A stretch of 64,000 nucleotides of DNA from Bacteroides sp. Lineage in GTDB: Bacteria; Bacteroidota; Bacteroidia; Bacteroidales; Muribaculaceae. Under the pieces are notes generated by a model, which saw only the letters and a program-made list of their open reading frames with translations, was not told the DNA's origin and searched no databases. The position numbers and the translations under genes were made by a program. Positions 1 to 8,558 of the stretch are shown here, piece after piece. The stretch covers positions 13,685 through 77,684 of the forward strand of contig JAAVEA010000007.1 of the NCBI GenBank assembly GCA_014801535.1, read 5' to 3'. How positions within the stretch are numbered: position 1 is the first letter of the stretch; each line of letters starts with the position of its first letter.

Positions 1-642
1 CGCACCTTCAACGACCTCAAATATATGCATCATCTGCGTTCCCGGGGAATTGTCGACCGCGATCGCAGAACCGATGCCGAGGTTGATTACCTGCGCAAGA
101 AAGAGATTCTGGTGCCGGAAGTGGCGGAAGTGGAAAACATTTTCCTTCTGGAGAGCGTGATAAAGACAATGGCCCGCAACCGTGGTAAACAACCTGCGAA
201 AGTTTTCGCACGCGTTAAGACTGAGATTCTGAAGATGTTCCGCCACCAGGCCGACAAGCAGGCGCTTCAGCACGTGCGACATAGGGTGAAACGCGAAGTG
301 GAATGCAAGATCGATGCTCGCTTCACATGCATAACCGCCCTTGAGACCCATCTGAAAACCCTTGTCTTCAAGCTTCAACCACGCAAACATTACAATGCCC
401 TGAGGCAAAGATTTGCGAAATTGATTTCAGAGGAGGATTACAACGGCATTCTGCAGGTGTTCAACCATAAGCCGATGCTTCCCGACTCGGGGGTGCATAA
501 GCTCCTCGGTTTCCGCACAAAGGAGGAGTATATCGCCGGTGTGCTGAAGGTGCTTGAAGAAAACGGACCCGACTCGAAGACTATCCGCGAGGCGGTGCGC
601 CACTGTTTTCTGTTAGATCAGTCACATCAGCAATCTTTATAG
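1..642 (+). CDS. C-terminal part of a probable DUF4435 (TOPRIM-like) protein
   Basis: The reading frame is open from the first base of the window, so the gene starts upstream and only about 213 C-terminal residues are present. The run 'GIVDRDRR..' followed by 'VPEVAEVENIFLLESV' resembles the acidic DxD and IEN-type motifs of DUF4435 proteins, which often carry an AAA ATPase domain before a TOPRIM-like fold. The rest is charged and helical with no membrane segment. It ends 66 bases before glgB and need not be in the same operon. The family call comes from motif memory and the N-terminal half is not visible, so it is tentative. Function is unknown; DUF4435 ATPases have been discussed in connection with defence or DNA processing, but nothing here tests that. 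Confidence 0.5.
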   Translation, partial: RTFNDLKYMHHLRSRGIVDRDRRTDAEVDYLRKKEILVPEVAEVENIFLLESVIKTMARNRGKQPAKVFARVKTEILKMFRHQADKQALQHVRHRVKREVECKIDARFTCITALETHLKTLVFKLQPRKHYNALRQRFAKLISEEDYNGILQVFNHKPMLPDSGVHKLLGFRTKEEYIAGVLKVLEENGPDSKTIREAVRHCFLLDQSHQQSL

Positions 643-708
643 TTCTTTAAAACTTACTTACAGGGTAATAGGTTATAATAATTAAACGAATAAACAAAAA
701 TTACATAT

Positions 709-2814
709 ATGGAAAAACAGTTAGGTATTCTCCGCGATGATCCGTGGCTCGAACCGTTTGCGGCTGCCATTGAAGGACGCCATCAGGACGTGATTAGAAA
801 AAAAGAGGAACTCACAGCAAATACCCGTGGCTCTCTGAAACGTTTTGCTAACGCATATAACTATTTCGGACTCCATAAGGATAAAAACGGATGGGTATTC
901 CGTGAGTTTGCGCCTAATGCTACGGCCATTCATCTCATGGGAACCTTCAACGACTGGCGCAAAGATGATCCGGCCTATGCGCTCACCCGTCTTGAAGATG
1001 GAACATGGGAGGGAAAATTCCCGGCAGATGCCCTGAAAAACGGTGATCTGTTTAAGATGTTCGTAGAATGGAACGGAGGTTGCGGCGAACGAATCCCGGC
1101 CTATGCACGCCGTGTGGTTCAGGATGAGAACACCCATATCTTCTCCGCCGAAGTCTACGATCCTGAAAATCCTTACGAATTCAAGGTTAAGAAATTCTCG
1201 CCCGACACCAAGCCGCTTCTCATATATGAGTGCCATATCGGAATGGCCCAGAACGAAGAGGGGGTCGGCACATACGATGAATTCCGTCGCCTCACACTCC
1301 CCCGCATCGCCAAAGACGGCTATAACGCCATCCAGATTATGGCCATTCAGGAGCACCCCTATTATGGCTCTTTCGGATACCATGTGAGCAGTTTCTATGC
1401 TGCCTCCTCACGATTCGGCACACCCGATGATCTGAAACGCCTCATAGACGAAGCTCACGAAATGGGTATCGCCGTCATTATGGATATAGTTCATTCCCAC
1501 GCGGTGAAAAATGAAGTTGAAGGACTCGGCCGTCTTGACGGATCCTACGATCTCTATTTCTATGGCGACCATCGCCGCGAACATCCGGCCTGGGACTCCC
1601 TCTGCTTCGACTATGGTAAGAATTCCGTGCTTCATTTCCTCCTCTCCAACTGTAAGTTCTGGCTTGAAGAATATAAATTCGACGGTTTCCGCTTCGACGG
1701 CGTGACCTCAATGCTTTATTACGATCATGGACTGGGAAAAGCTTTCGGAAGCTACGCCGACTACTACGACGGAGGTCAGGACACCAACGCCCTCGTATAC
1801 CTGTCGCTTGCTAATATCCTTATACATGAAGTGAATCCAAAGGCTATCACCATCGCCGAGGAGATGAGCGGAATGCCCGGTTTGGCTCTGAAGTTTGATG
1901 AGGGCGGAATAGGGTTCGACTACCGTATGGCTATGGGTATACCCGACTATTGGATCAAGATGATCAAGGAGAAGAAAGATGAAGACTGGCATCCGACATC
2001 AATATTCTGGGAACTGACCAACCGCCGCGCCGACGAGAAAACAATCTCCTACTGCGAAAGCCATGATCAGGCACTCGTGGGCGACAAAACCATCATCTTC
2101 CGCCTTATCGACAAGGAGATGTATTGGCATATGATGGTAGGCGACAACAACTTTACCGTTGACCGCGGAATGGCTCTTCACAAGATGATACGTCTCGTGA
2201 CGCTTGCCACTATCAACGGAGGTTATCTGAATTTCATGGGTAATGAGTTCGGGCACCCGGAATGGATCGACTTCCCGCGCGAAGGAAACGGCTGGAGCTA
2301 TAAGTATGCACGGCGTCAATGGGATCTCGTTGACCGCGAGGATCTGAAATATAAATTCCTCAATGCCTTCGATAACGCTATGGTGGAGGTTGTGTCTTCC
2401 AAATATAACTTCCAGGCTCTTCCTGTTGAGAAACTTTGGGAGAAAGATGACGATCAGGTTCTTGCGTTCCGTCGTGGCGAGCTCGTATTTGTATTCAACT
2501 GGAGTCCGAATAAATCTTTCTCCGATTATGGATTCCTCGCCCCTGCCGGCGAATATGAGGTGGTGCTCGACAGCGACCGCCCGGAATTCGGAGGATATGG
2601 CAATATCGACGATAGCGTGCGTCATTTCACTTCGCCCGATCCTCTGTATTCTCCTGCCGGAAAAGGATGGCTCAAGCTCTATATCCCGGCGCGCACGGCA
2701 ATGGTGCTCCGCTTCGTGAAACCGGCTCCCAAAAAAGCCGCTAAGAAATCCGCCGAATCTAAAAAGGGAAACGCAAAGAAAACAACTGCAAAGAAAACAG
2801 CAGCCAAGAAATGA
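709..2814 (+). CDS. glgB: 1,4-alpha-glucan branching enzyme
   Basis: Cytoplasmic glycogen branching enzyme, which cuts alpha-1,4 chains and re-attaches them by alpha-1,6 links. An N-terminal CBM48 domain (about residues 55-155, with 'FREFAPNATAIHLMG' and 'FNDW') precedes a GH13 barrel. The expected catalytic residues are present: nucleophile D330 in 'DGFRFDG', acid E384 in 'TIAEEMSG', and H452/D453 in 'ESHDQ'. An alpha-amylase C-terminal beta domain follows. Total length is 701 residues. The last 30 residues are an unusual Lys/Ala tail (repeats of AKK, KKTAAKK) absent from ordinary branching enzymes; its role is unknown. The stop overlaps the cmk start. No Shine-Dalgarno is seen; the start follows an A/T-rich leader. 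Confidence 0.95.
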   Translation: MEKQLGILRDDPWLEPFAAAIEGRHQDVIRKKEELTANTRGSLKRFANAYNYFGLHKDKNGWVFREFAPNATAIHLMGTFNDWRKDDPAYALTRLEDGTWEGKFPADALKNGDLFKMFVEWNGGCGERIPAYARRVVQDENTHIFSAEVYDPENPYEFKVKKFSPDTKPLLIYECHIGMAQNEEGVGTYDEFRRLTLPRIAKDGYNAIQIMAIQEHPYYGSFGYHVSSFYAASSRFGTPDDLKRLIDEAHEMGIAVIMDIVHSHAVKNEVEGLGRLDGSYDLYFYGDHRREHPAWDSLCFDYGKNSVLHFLLSNCKFWLEEYKFDGFRFDGVTSMLYYDHGLGKAFGSYADYYDGGQDTNALVYLSLANILIHEVNPKAITIAEEMSGMPGLALKFDEGGIGFDYRMAMGIPDYWIKMIKEKKDEDWHPTSIFWELTNRRADEKTISYCESHDQALVGDKTIIFRLIDKEMYWHMMVGDNNFTVDRGMALHKMIRLVTLATINGGYLNFMGNEFGHPEWIDFPREGNGWSYKYARRQWDLVDREDLKYKFLNAFDNAMVEVVSSKYNFQALPVEKLWEKDDDQVLAFRRGELVFVFNWSPNKSFSDYGFLAPAGEYEVVLDSDRPEFGGYGNIDDSVRHFTSPDPLYSPAGKGWLKLYIPARTAMVLRFVKPAPKKAAKKSAESKKGNAKKTTAKKTAAKK

Positions 2815-3503
2815 AAAAGATAATAATAGCTATTGACGGCTACTCTTCGTCGGGTAAATCGACAATGGCACGCGACCTCGCGCACCGGATCGGCTATGTA
2901 TATGTCGATTCGGGCGCGATGTACCGTGCCGTCACCCTATATGCCCTCAGGCATGGAATGGTGTCGGATGGAAAAGTTGATAAGGATGCGCTCATAGCGG
3001 CTCTTCCCGAAATATCGGTCTCCTTCACACCCGCAGGCTCCGACGGGGTGCAGCACACTCTCCTCAACGGAGAGGATGTTGAGAAAGAGATCCGCTCAAT
3101 GGAAGTGAGCGGCATGGTTTCTCCGGTTGCGGTGATTCCTGAAGTGAGACATCATCTTGTGGCTCTCCAGCGGAGCTTCGGAGAAGCACGCGGAATAGTG
3201 ATGGATGGACGCGACATCGGCACAACTGTCTTTCCGGATGCAGAGATGAAGGTATTTGTCGATGCTTCTCCCGAGGTCCGGGCCGAAAGGCGTGTAAAGG
3301 AACTCAAGGAGAAAGGTGAGGATGTCGACTTCGGGGCTGTGCTGGCAAATATAAAGGAACGCGACTATATCGACACCCACCGTGAGGAGTCTCCCCTTAC
3401 AAAAGCTGTGGATGCCACCGTGCTCGATAATGACAACATGACCATTCCTCAACAGATGGATTGGCTCATGAATCTTTATGAACACACCATTCATGATAAA
3501 TAA
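2811..3503 (+). CDS. cmk: cytidylate kinase
   Basis: Phosphorylates CMP and dCMP to the diphosphates in pyrimidine nucleotide metabolism. The protein is 230 residues, normal for the family. It opens with the P-loop 'DGYSSSGKST' (residues 8-17) and continues with 'YVYVDSGAMYRAVT' for substrate binding and 'VMDGRDIGTTVFP', the family signature. 'RAERRVKEL' supplies the lid arginines. The start overlaps the glgB stop as ATGA, which implies translational coupling, and ispH follows after 5 bases, so glgB-cmk-ispH are probably co-transcribed. Confidence 0.96.
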   Translation: MKKIIIAIDGYSSSGKSTMARDLAHRIGYVYVDSGAMYRAVTLYALRHGMVSDGKVDKDALIAALPEISVSFTPAGSDGVQHTLLNGEDVEKEIRSMEVSGMVSPVAVIPEVRHHLVALQRSFGEARGIVMDGRDIGTTVFPDAEMKVFVDASPEVRAERRVKELKEKGEDVDFGAVLANIKERDYIDTHREESPLTKAVDATVLDNDNMTIPQQMDWLMNLYEHTIHDK

Positions 3504-3508
3504 CCGGT

Positions 3509-4393
3509 ATGGCGATCATTGAGATTGATGAAAATTCAGGATTCTGCTTCGGAGTGGTGACGGCAATTGAAAAAGCGGAAGCGGAGCTTGAACGCTCCGG
3601 TTCCCTTTACTGTCTTGGCGACATCGTACACAACGCCTCTGAAGTGGAGCGACTGAGACTGCGCGGACTCGATACGATAACTCATGCCGATCTTGAGAAT
3701 CTGCACGATGCCACCGTGCTTCTGCGTGCCCACGGAGAGCCCCCATCGACTTATGAGAAAGCGGAACGAAACCATATCACGGTTATCGACGCAACATGCC
3801 CGGTGGTGCTACAGCTACAGAAAAGGATCAAGACGGCATATGATCTCAACCGCAAAAAACTTGCCGCCGGAGAGATTGCACAGATGCCGTTGATTCTAAT
3901 ATACGGCAAGGAAGGACACGCTGAGGTGAACGGACTCGTAGGTCAGACCCAAGGGGAGGCAAAGGTGATTCAGAAAATTGAAGATCTCGATGCGCTTGAC
4001 CTGTCACGCGACATTCTGTTATATTCTCAGACCACAAAATCTCTCGACGGATTCCGTCGTATTGTGGCTGAGATAAAGTCACGCAAAACACAAGGTGATT
4101 TTCAATTCTTCGACACCATCTGCCGTCAGGTTGCCAACCGTCTTGACGCTCTTCGCGATTTCGCGGCCTCGCATGATGCGGTGGTGTTCGTATGCGGTGC
4201 CAAGAGTTCAAACGGCAAGGTCCTTTTTGAGGAGTGTCTGAAAGTGAATCCACGCACACTCCTGGTAAGCGATGAAAGCGACCTTAACTTGAAGATGCTT
4301 CAGGAAGCTGAAAGAATCGGAATATGCGGTGCCACTTCCACTCCCCGCTGGCTAATGCAGAAAATCGCCGAAGTGATAAGAATGAATTCATAA
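3509..4393 (+). CDS. ispH: 4-hydroxy-3-methylbut-2-enyl diphosphate reductase
   Basis: Last step of the MEP isoprenoid pathway: a [4Fe-4S] enzyme that reduces HMBPP to IPP and DMAPP. The three cluster cysteines are visible at C13 ('GFCFGV'), C97 ('DATCPVV') and C205 ('DTICRQ'). 'LRAHGEP' and 'YGKEGHAEV' provide the substrate-binding histidines. It is 294 residues, a stand-alone form with no fused S1 domain. The dxr gene at 45384 belongs to the same pathway but lies 41 kb away. Spacing of 5 bases from cmk supports one operon. Confidence 0.96.
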   Translation: MAIIEIDENSGFCFGVVTAIEKAEAELERSGSLYCLGDIVHNASEVERLRLRGLDTITHADLENLHDATVLLRAHGEPPSTYEKAERNHITVIDATCPVVLQLQKRIKTAYDLNRKKLAAGEIAQMPLILIYGKEGHAEVNGLVGQTQGEAKVIQKIEDLDALDLSRDILLYSQTTKSLDGFRRIVAEIKSRKTQGDFQFFDTICRQVANRLDALRDFAASHDAVVFVCGAKSSNGKVLFEECLKVNPRTLLVSDESDLNLKMLQEAERIGICGATSTPRWLMQKIAEVIRMNS

Positions 4394-4423
4394 TAAAGGA
4401 GAAATAATAATAAAGGAGAAATA
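4392..4423 (+). repeat. tandem duplication in the tadA leader
   Basis: The unit AATAAAGGAGAAAT(A) occurs twice in a row between the ispH stop and the tadA start. Each unit carries AGGAGAA, a Shine-Dalgarno-like run, which is unusual in a window where most starts have none. The second copy is 8-9 bases from the ATG, good spacing for ribosome binding. A recent short duplication or a doubled ribosome-binding site are both possible. Confidence 0.6.
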
Positions 4424-4912
4424 ATGCCTATATCGCCCATTATGCCTAAATCTCCTGCCCATTCCACATCCCGCGACGAACGCTTCATGCGCATGGCTCT
4501 TGCCGAAGCCATGGAGGCCGCCGAGCAGGGAGAGATTCCGGTAGGAGCGGTAATAACAGTAAATGACAAGGTAATAGCCCGAGGTCATAACCTTACCGAA
4601 ACCCTTAATGATGTCACAGCACATGCCGAAATGATGGCCATAACTGCCGCTGCAGAGAATCTTGGAGGGAAATATCTTCCCGACTGCACTATCTATGTCA
4701 CAGTAGAGCCTTGTGCAATGTGTGCCGGCGCACTCGGATGGAGCCAGATCGGAAGAATCGTATATGGAGCCTCCGATGCAAAACGAGGATTCTTTTCATA
4801 TTACTCACCGTCACGCTCCCCTCTCCACCCCAAGACACTCATAACCTCCGGTGTGCTTGAAGAAGAGTGCCGGGAACTTATGCAGGATTTCTTCCGCAAA
4901 CTCAGACGATAA
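4424..4912 (+). CDS. tadA: tRNA-specific adenosine deaminase
   Basis: Deaminates the wobble adenosine (A34) to inosine in tRNA-Arg(ACG). The zinc-site motifs of the CDA/TadA fold are complete: 'HAE' (H67, E69 as proton shuttle) and 'PCAMC' (C97, C100). 'GEIPVGAVI' is the family N-terminal signature. It is 162 residues. The first ATG at 4424 gives a 23-residue extension before the usual TadA N-terminus ('RFMRMALAEAM'); ATG at 4442 is an alternative, but the AGGAGAA run favours 4424. A hairpin with a T-run at 4962-4989 probably ends the transcript. Confidence 0.93.
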   Translation: MPISPIMPKSPAHSTSRDERFMRMALAEAMEAAEQGEIPVGAVITVNDKVIARGHNLTETLNDVTAHAEMMAITAAAENLGGKYLPDCTIYVTVEPCAMCAGALGWSQIGRIVYGASDAKRGFFSYYSPSRSPLHPKTLITSGVLEEECRELMQDFFRKLRR

Positions 4913-4930
4913 GATAAAGGAGCGAAGCAT

Positions 4931-4961
4931 TTTGAAGAATCTATTTTTTTTTGTATTTTTG
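4931..4961 (+). promoter_or_regulatory. promoter for the ADP-ribosylglycohydrolase gene
   Basis: A -33 TTTG (4931-4934) and a -7 TATTTTTG (4954-4961) separated by 19 bases match the Bacteroidota sigma-ABfr form. Transcription would start near 4968, inside the left arm of the adjoining hairpin, about 70 bases before the ATG. Confidence 0.55.
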
Positions 4962-4989
4962 TGGATGTTGTAAGCAACATCCATTTTTT
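4962..4989 (+). terminator. terminator after tadA
   Basis: TGGATGTTG-TAAG-CAACATCCA is a perfect 9-bp stem with a 4-base loop, followed by six T residues. It fits an intrinsic terminator for transcripts coming from tadA. It lies directly against the -7 box of the next promoter. Confidence 0.65.
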
Positions 4990-5039
4990 AACGTTTAAAG
5001 AACTTACTTTTCTTTCTTTTCAAAACAACTCTCTGATTT

Positions 5040-5984
5040 ATGACAATAGATGAAAAAATCAAAGGTGCACTCTATGGCATGGCCTTGGGTGATGCTCTCG
5101 GGCTCGGCACTGAATTCATGACCCGCAAAGAGGTTAAATCATATTATCCCGAAGGCCTTACATCATTCAAACAATTCATTCGCGACATGCACCGCTCCAT
5201 GCACACCCCCGGAGCCTGGACCAACGACACCGAAGTGATTCTCCGCATTCTTGAGCCTGTGATTGAAGACGAAAAGGTTGATGTAGTCAAGATCGCTCAT
5301 AAAATGCTTGAATGGTATAATGAAAACCCGGCTGATATTGTCACCCCCTACCGGATAGTCATCCCAACCGAAGGGTGGGCAGAGAATCCGATAGTGGTCA
5401 GCCACCGTGCATGGAAATCCAACAAGATTCTTGAAGCCTCGAATGAAGCCCTCCACCGCTCGCTTATCATCGGGATATTTGCCGATGAAGAGACACCTAT
5501 AGCCGAGCTATCCCGTAGATTGGTAAATATAACCCACGATGACACCAGATGCGTGGCTACCACCGCAGTAGCAGCATTCTATGTGAACAGCTATCTCTAT
5601 CATGACAAGGAACCGGAATTCTCACGCATGTGGGATCTCTGCCGCAACATCGACGACCGCACTCTGCTTTTCCTGCGCATGGCTCACGAAGGGAATCTCG
5701 AAGATTTCCATATTGACGATGAAGAGACATGGTGGTATACCAGAAAATCATTAGGTGTGGCTCTATGGGCGTTATGGAATTGCAAAACACCGGAAGAGAT
5801 TCTTTATTGTCTGGTTAACGCAGGAGGCGATTCCGACACCAATGCCTCCCTGGCGATGATGCTTGCCGGCCTTAAGTTCGGTTATGAGGCCCTTCCTCCC
5901 TTGAAAGAGAAGATTTTAGGGAAGGAGCGCCTTGATGATATCGCCTCACGTCTCACTGAGGTGGTGAAAAAAAGAATCAAGTGA
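5040..5984 (+). CDS. ADP-ribosylglycohydrolase family protein
   Basis: Member of the ARH/DraG fold, Mg2+ enzymes that remove ADP-ribose from proteins or related substrates. Seen: 'GALYGMALGDALG' at the N-terminus, 'THDDTRC' in the middle and 'GGDSDTNAS' near residue 265, the three metal-ligand regions. The first ligand motif, normally (S/T)DDT, reads 'WTNDTE', so one Asp is Asn; activity may differ from the classic enzymes. It is 314 residues with no signal peptide. Its stop overlaps the menA start by 4 bases. No ADP-ribosyltransferase partner is visible in the window, so the substrate is unknown. Confidence 0.85.
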   Translation: MTIDEKIKGALYGMALGDALGLGTEFMTRKEVKSYYPEGLTSFKQFIRDMHRSMHTPGAWTNDTEVILRILEPVIEDEKVDVVKIAHKMLEWYNENPADIVTPYRIVIPTEGWAENPIVVSHRAWKSNKILEASNEALHRSLIIGIFADEETPIAELSRRLVNITHDDTRCVATTAVAAFYVNSYLYHDKEPEFSRMWDLCRNIDDRTLLFLRMAHEGNLEDFHIDDEETWWYTRKSLGVALWALWNCKTPEEILYCLVNAGGDSDTNASLAMMLAGLKFGYEALPPLKEKILGKERLDDIASRLTEVVKKRIK

Positions 5985-6868
5985 ATATGATCAAAGCATG
6001 GATTGAGGCTATGCGCCTCCGCACCCTGCCGGTTTCGGCCGCAGGTGTATTAGCCGGCACAGCTTGTGCAATTTATAACGGAGGGTTCAATACCCTCCCG
6101 TTTGTTATATGTCTGCTCTTCGCGCTGATCGCGCAGATCGTATCAAATTTCGCCAACGAATATTTTGATTTCAAAAAGGGACTCGACCGCAAGGGTCGTG
6201 AGGGTTTCCGGCGCGGTGTCACCGAAGGTGACATCTCTCCCAAAGCCATGCTGACGGCCACAATGACGCTTCTATGTCTTGACTCACTGATCGGCCTGTC
6301 GCTGATCTGGTGGGGTGGATGGTGGATGCTCCCCGTGGGGATTGCCATAGCGCTTTTCGCCCTGGGTTATTCCGCGGGGCCCTACCCTCTGTCCCATCAC
6401 GGACTCGGAGAGATCGCCGTGCTTATCTTTTTCGGAATAATCCCGGTGAGCTTCACGTGCTTTGTGCAGACCGGCACATGGGATAATTTTGTCTCTCTTA
6501 CTCTTCCGGTCGGTATTGCAATCGGACTGATGGGAGCCAATGTGCTGATCGTCAATAACTATCGTGATGCAGACGATGATCGTGCGGTGGGGAAACACAC
6601 TTCTGTCGTGATTTTCGGCCGAAACACAATGAGCCGGGTATATTTCGGCAACGGTGTGGCGTCGTGTCTCCTCCTCGTATGGGTCACGATAGGTCGTTTC
6701 GACATAATATGGCAGGCCGGCACTCTTCTTTACCTAAACTTTCATTTCATTATATGGACCCGTATGCGTAATTCCGAAGGGAAGGAATTAAACCCGCTCT
6801 TAGGGAAGACAGCCATGCTGATGTTTGCCATGTCTGTCTGGCTCCTCACCATGATAGCGGTCGCATAG
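5981..6868 (+). CDS. menA: 1,4-dihydroxy-2-naphthoate polyprenyltransferase (MenA type)
   Basis: Membrane UbiA-family prenyltransferase that joins the polyprenyl chain to DHNA in menaquinone synthesis. The first Asp-rich site is 'NEYFDFKKGLD' (residues 59-69), and the second is 'NNYRDADDDRAVGK' near residue 190; both bind Mg-diphosphate. About eight hydrophobic helices span the rest of the 295 residues. ATGA overlap with the preceding gene indicates coupling. No other men genes are present, so the MenA assignment rests on the motifs; another UbiA-family substrate is possible but less likely. Confidence 0.88.
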   Translation: MNMIKAWIEAMRLRTLPVSAAGVLAGTACAIYNGGFNTLPFVICLLFALIAQIVSNFANEYFDFKKGLDRKGREGFRRGVTEGDISPKAMLTATMTLLCLDSLIGLSLIWWGGWWMLPVGIAIALFALGYSAGPYPLSHHGLGEIAVLIFFGIIPVSFTCFVQTGTWDNFVSLTLPVGIAIGLMGANVLIVNNYRDADDDRAVGKHTSVVIFGRNTMSRVYFGNGVASCLLLVWVTIGRFDIIWQAGTLLYLNFHFIIWTRMRNSEGKELNPLLGKTAMLMFAMSVWLLTMIAVA

Positions 6869-6903
6869 AGCAGGAGACAGTCCAATAAAAATTTGTAAGA
6901 AAA

Positions 6904-8475
6904 ATGCCTGAACAAAAATACCCACGCAAACCGAAGTTTCAGCCCATAATGCAGGATCCTACAGGAAAGCTCCCCCCTCACGACAAAGATTTGGAAGAGG
7001 TGGTGCTCGGAGCCCTGATGCTGGAGAAAGATGCCTACATGAATGTAAGCGATATCCTTACTCCCGATGCATTCTACGATCCGCGCAACCAGAAGATATA
7101 TGAGGCTATCTCCACATTAGGTTTCAACCAGCGCCCCATCGATATGATGACCGTTACCGAACAACTTCGTCAGAACGGCACGTTAAATGAAGTTGGAGGC
7201 GCAATCCACATCACCGAACTCACAGGACGCGTGTATTCGGCCGCCAATGTGGAATTTCATGCCAAGATAATAGCACAAAAATATCTGGCACGCCGACTCA
7301 TATCCTTCGCCACAAAGATTGAGACAGATGCTTATGATGAAAGCAACGATGTCGATGATCTTCTGCAGGCTGCCGAAGGGCAGATCTTTGAAATCTCGCA
7401 GATGCATCTCAAACGGGAAGTGACACAGATCGACCCTGTGCTTAACCTCGCGCTCGAACAGATTCAGACGGCGGCTAACACCGAGACCGGTCTTTCAGGC
7501 CTTCAGACAGGGTATACCGATCTCGATAAGATGACCTCAGGATGGCAGAATTCAGATCTTATCATCATCGCGGCCCGTCCGGCTATGGGTAAGACCGCTT
7601 TCGTGCTTTCCATGGCAAAGAACATGGCTATCGACTTCAACACGCCCATCGCCATATTCACCCTTGAGATGGCAAACGTGCAGCTTGTGAAGCGTCTCAT
7701 ATCGAACGTTGCCGATCTTAACGGTGAACAGATTAAAAGCGGTAAGCTCACCCCCGAGGAATGGGACCGACTTAACAGCCGCCTACGCAACGTATATAGC
7801 GCTCCGCTCTATCTTGATGAGACTCCGGGACTATCCATCACCGAATTGCGTACCAAAGCCCGTCGTCTGGTGCGTGAAAGGGGGGTTAGAATGATTATGA
7901 TCGACTATCTGCAGCTGATGACGGCATCGGGCATGAAACTCGGCTCGCGTGAGCAGGAGGTGTCTACCATCTCCCGTTCGCTGAAAGGTCTGGCAAAGGA
8001 GTTGAATATACCTATCATCGCTCTTTCACAGCTTAACCGTTCCACTGAGACACGCGAAGACAAGCGTCCTGTGCTTTCCGACCTTCGAGAATCAGGAGCG
8101 ATCGAGCAGGACGCCGACATCGTTTGCTTCATACATCGTCCGGAGTATTACACCAAGAGCACCGAAGACGAACATGGCAACGATATCCGCGGATTGGCGG
8201 AGCTTATTGTGGCCAAACACCGTTCGGGTGCCGTGGGAGATGTGAAACTGCGGTTCGTTTCAAAATTCGCCAGGTTCGAGAATTGGAACGAGGGCTACAA
8301 GATGATGCAGGAAGCCTTTGAGAACGTGGAGACACGCAGAGTCACCAGCGCATCAAATTCGAATGCAACGCAGAACACCTCTTCTTCCGAGGGATTCACT
8401 TTCTCTACCGGTCCGGTTTCCGCTCCCGGCCCTGATTTAATGCCCGGCCCGGGAGAAGACCCGGTTCCTTTTTGA
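6904..8475 (+). CDS. dnaB: replicative DNA helicase
   Basis: Hexameric 5'-3' helicase of the replication fork. The N-terminal DnaB domain ('PPHDKDLEEVVLGALMLEKDAY') is followed by the RecA-type motor: Walker A 'ARPAMGKTAF' with K230, Walker B 'MIMIDYLQLM', and 'LSQLNRSTE' and 'DLRESGAIEQDAD' further on. It is 523 residues. The C-terminal 45 residues are a Ser/Asn then Gly/Pro-rich tail, probably disordered. It follows menA by 35 bases in the same direction. No intein or frameshift is seen. Confidence 0.96.
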   Translation: MPEQKYPRKPKFQPIMQDPTGKLPPHDKDLEEVVLGALMLEKDAYMNVSDILTPDAFYDPRNQKIYEAISTLGFNQRPIDMMTVTEQLRQNGTLNEVGGAIHITELTGRVYSAANVEFHAKIIAQKYLARRLISFATKIETDAYDESNDVDDLLQAAEGQIFEISQMHLKREVTQIDPVLNLALEQIQTAANTETGLSGLQTGYTDLDKMTSGWQNSDLIIIAARPAMGKTAFVLSMAKNMAIDFNTPIAIFTLEMANVQLVKRLISNVADLNGEQIKSGKLTPEEWDRLNSRLRNVYSAPLYLDETPGLSITELRTKARRLVRERGVRMIMIDYLQLMTASGMKLGSREQEVSTISRSLKGLAKELNIPIIALSQLNRSTETREDKRPVLSDLRESGAIEQDADIVCFIHRPEYYTKSTEDEHGNDIRGLAELIVAKHRSGAVGDVKLRFVSKFARFENWNEGYKMMQEAFENVETRRVTSASNSNATQNTSSSEGFTFSTGPVSAPGPDLMPGPGEDPVPF

Positions 8476-8489
8476 AACATAATAAAAGC

Positions 8490-8514
8490 GGACGCACCTT
8501 GGGTGCGTCCCTAC
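8490..8514 (-). repeat. GTAG-tagged palindrome, copy 1
   Basis: On the minus strand this reads GTAG followed by GGACGCACC-CAA-GGTGCGTCC, a 9-bp stem with a short loop. It is the exact reverse complement of the copy at 63413-63437. It sits between the convergent dnaB and C10 peptidase genes and could also act as a terminator. Confidence 0.85.
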
Positions 8515-8558
8515 TGTTTTCAGGAGATTCTTAACTTCAAAATGTCTATGGAAACTCT

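Noticed and set aside
721-1383. 220-codon frame antisense to glgB
   Set aside because: The plus strand carries an unmistakable branching enzyme across the same bases.
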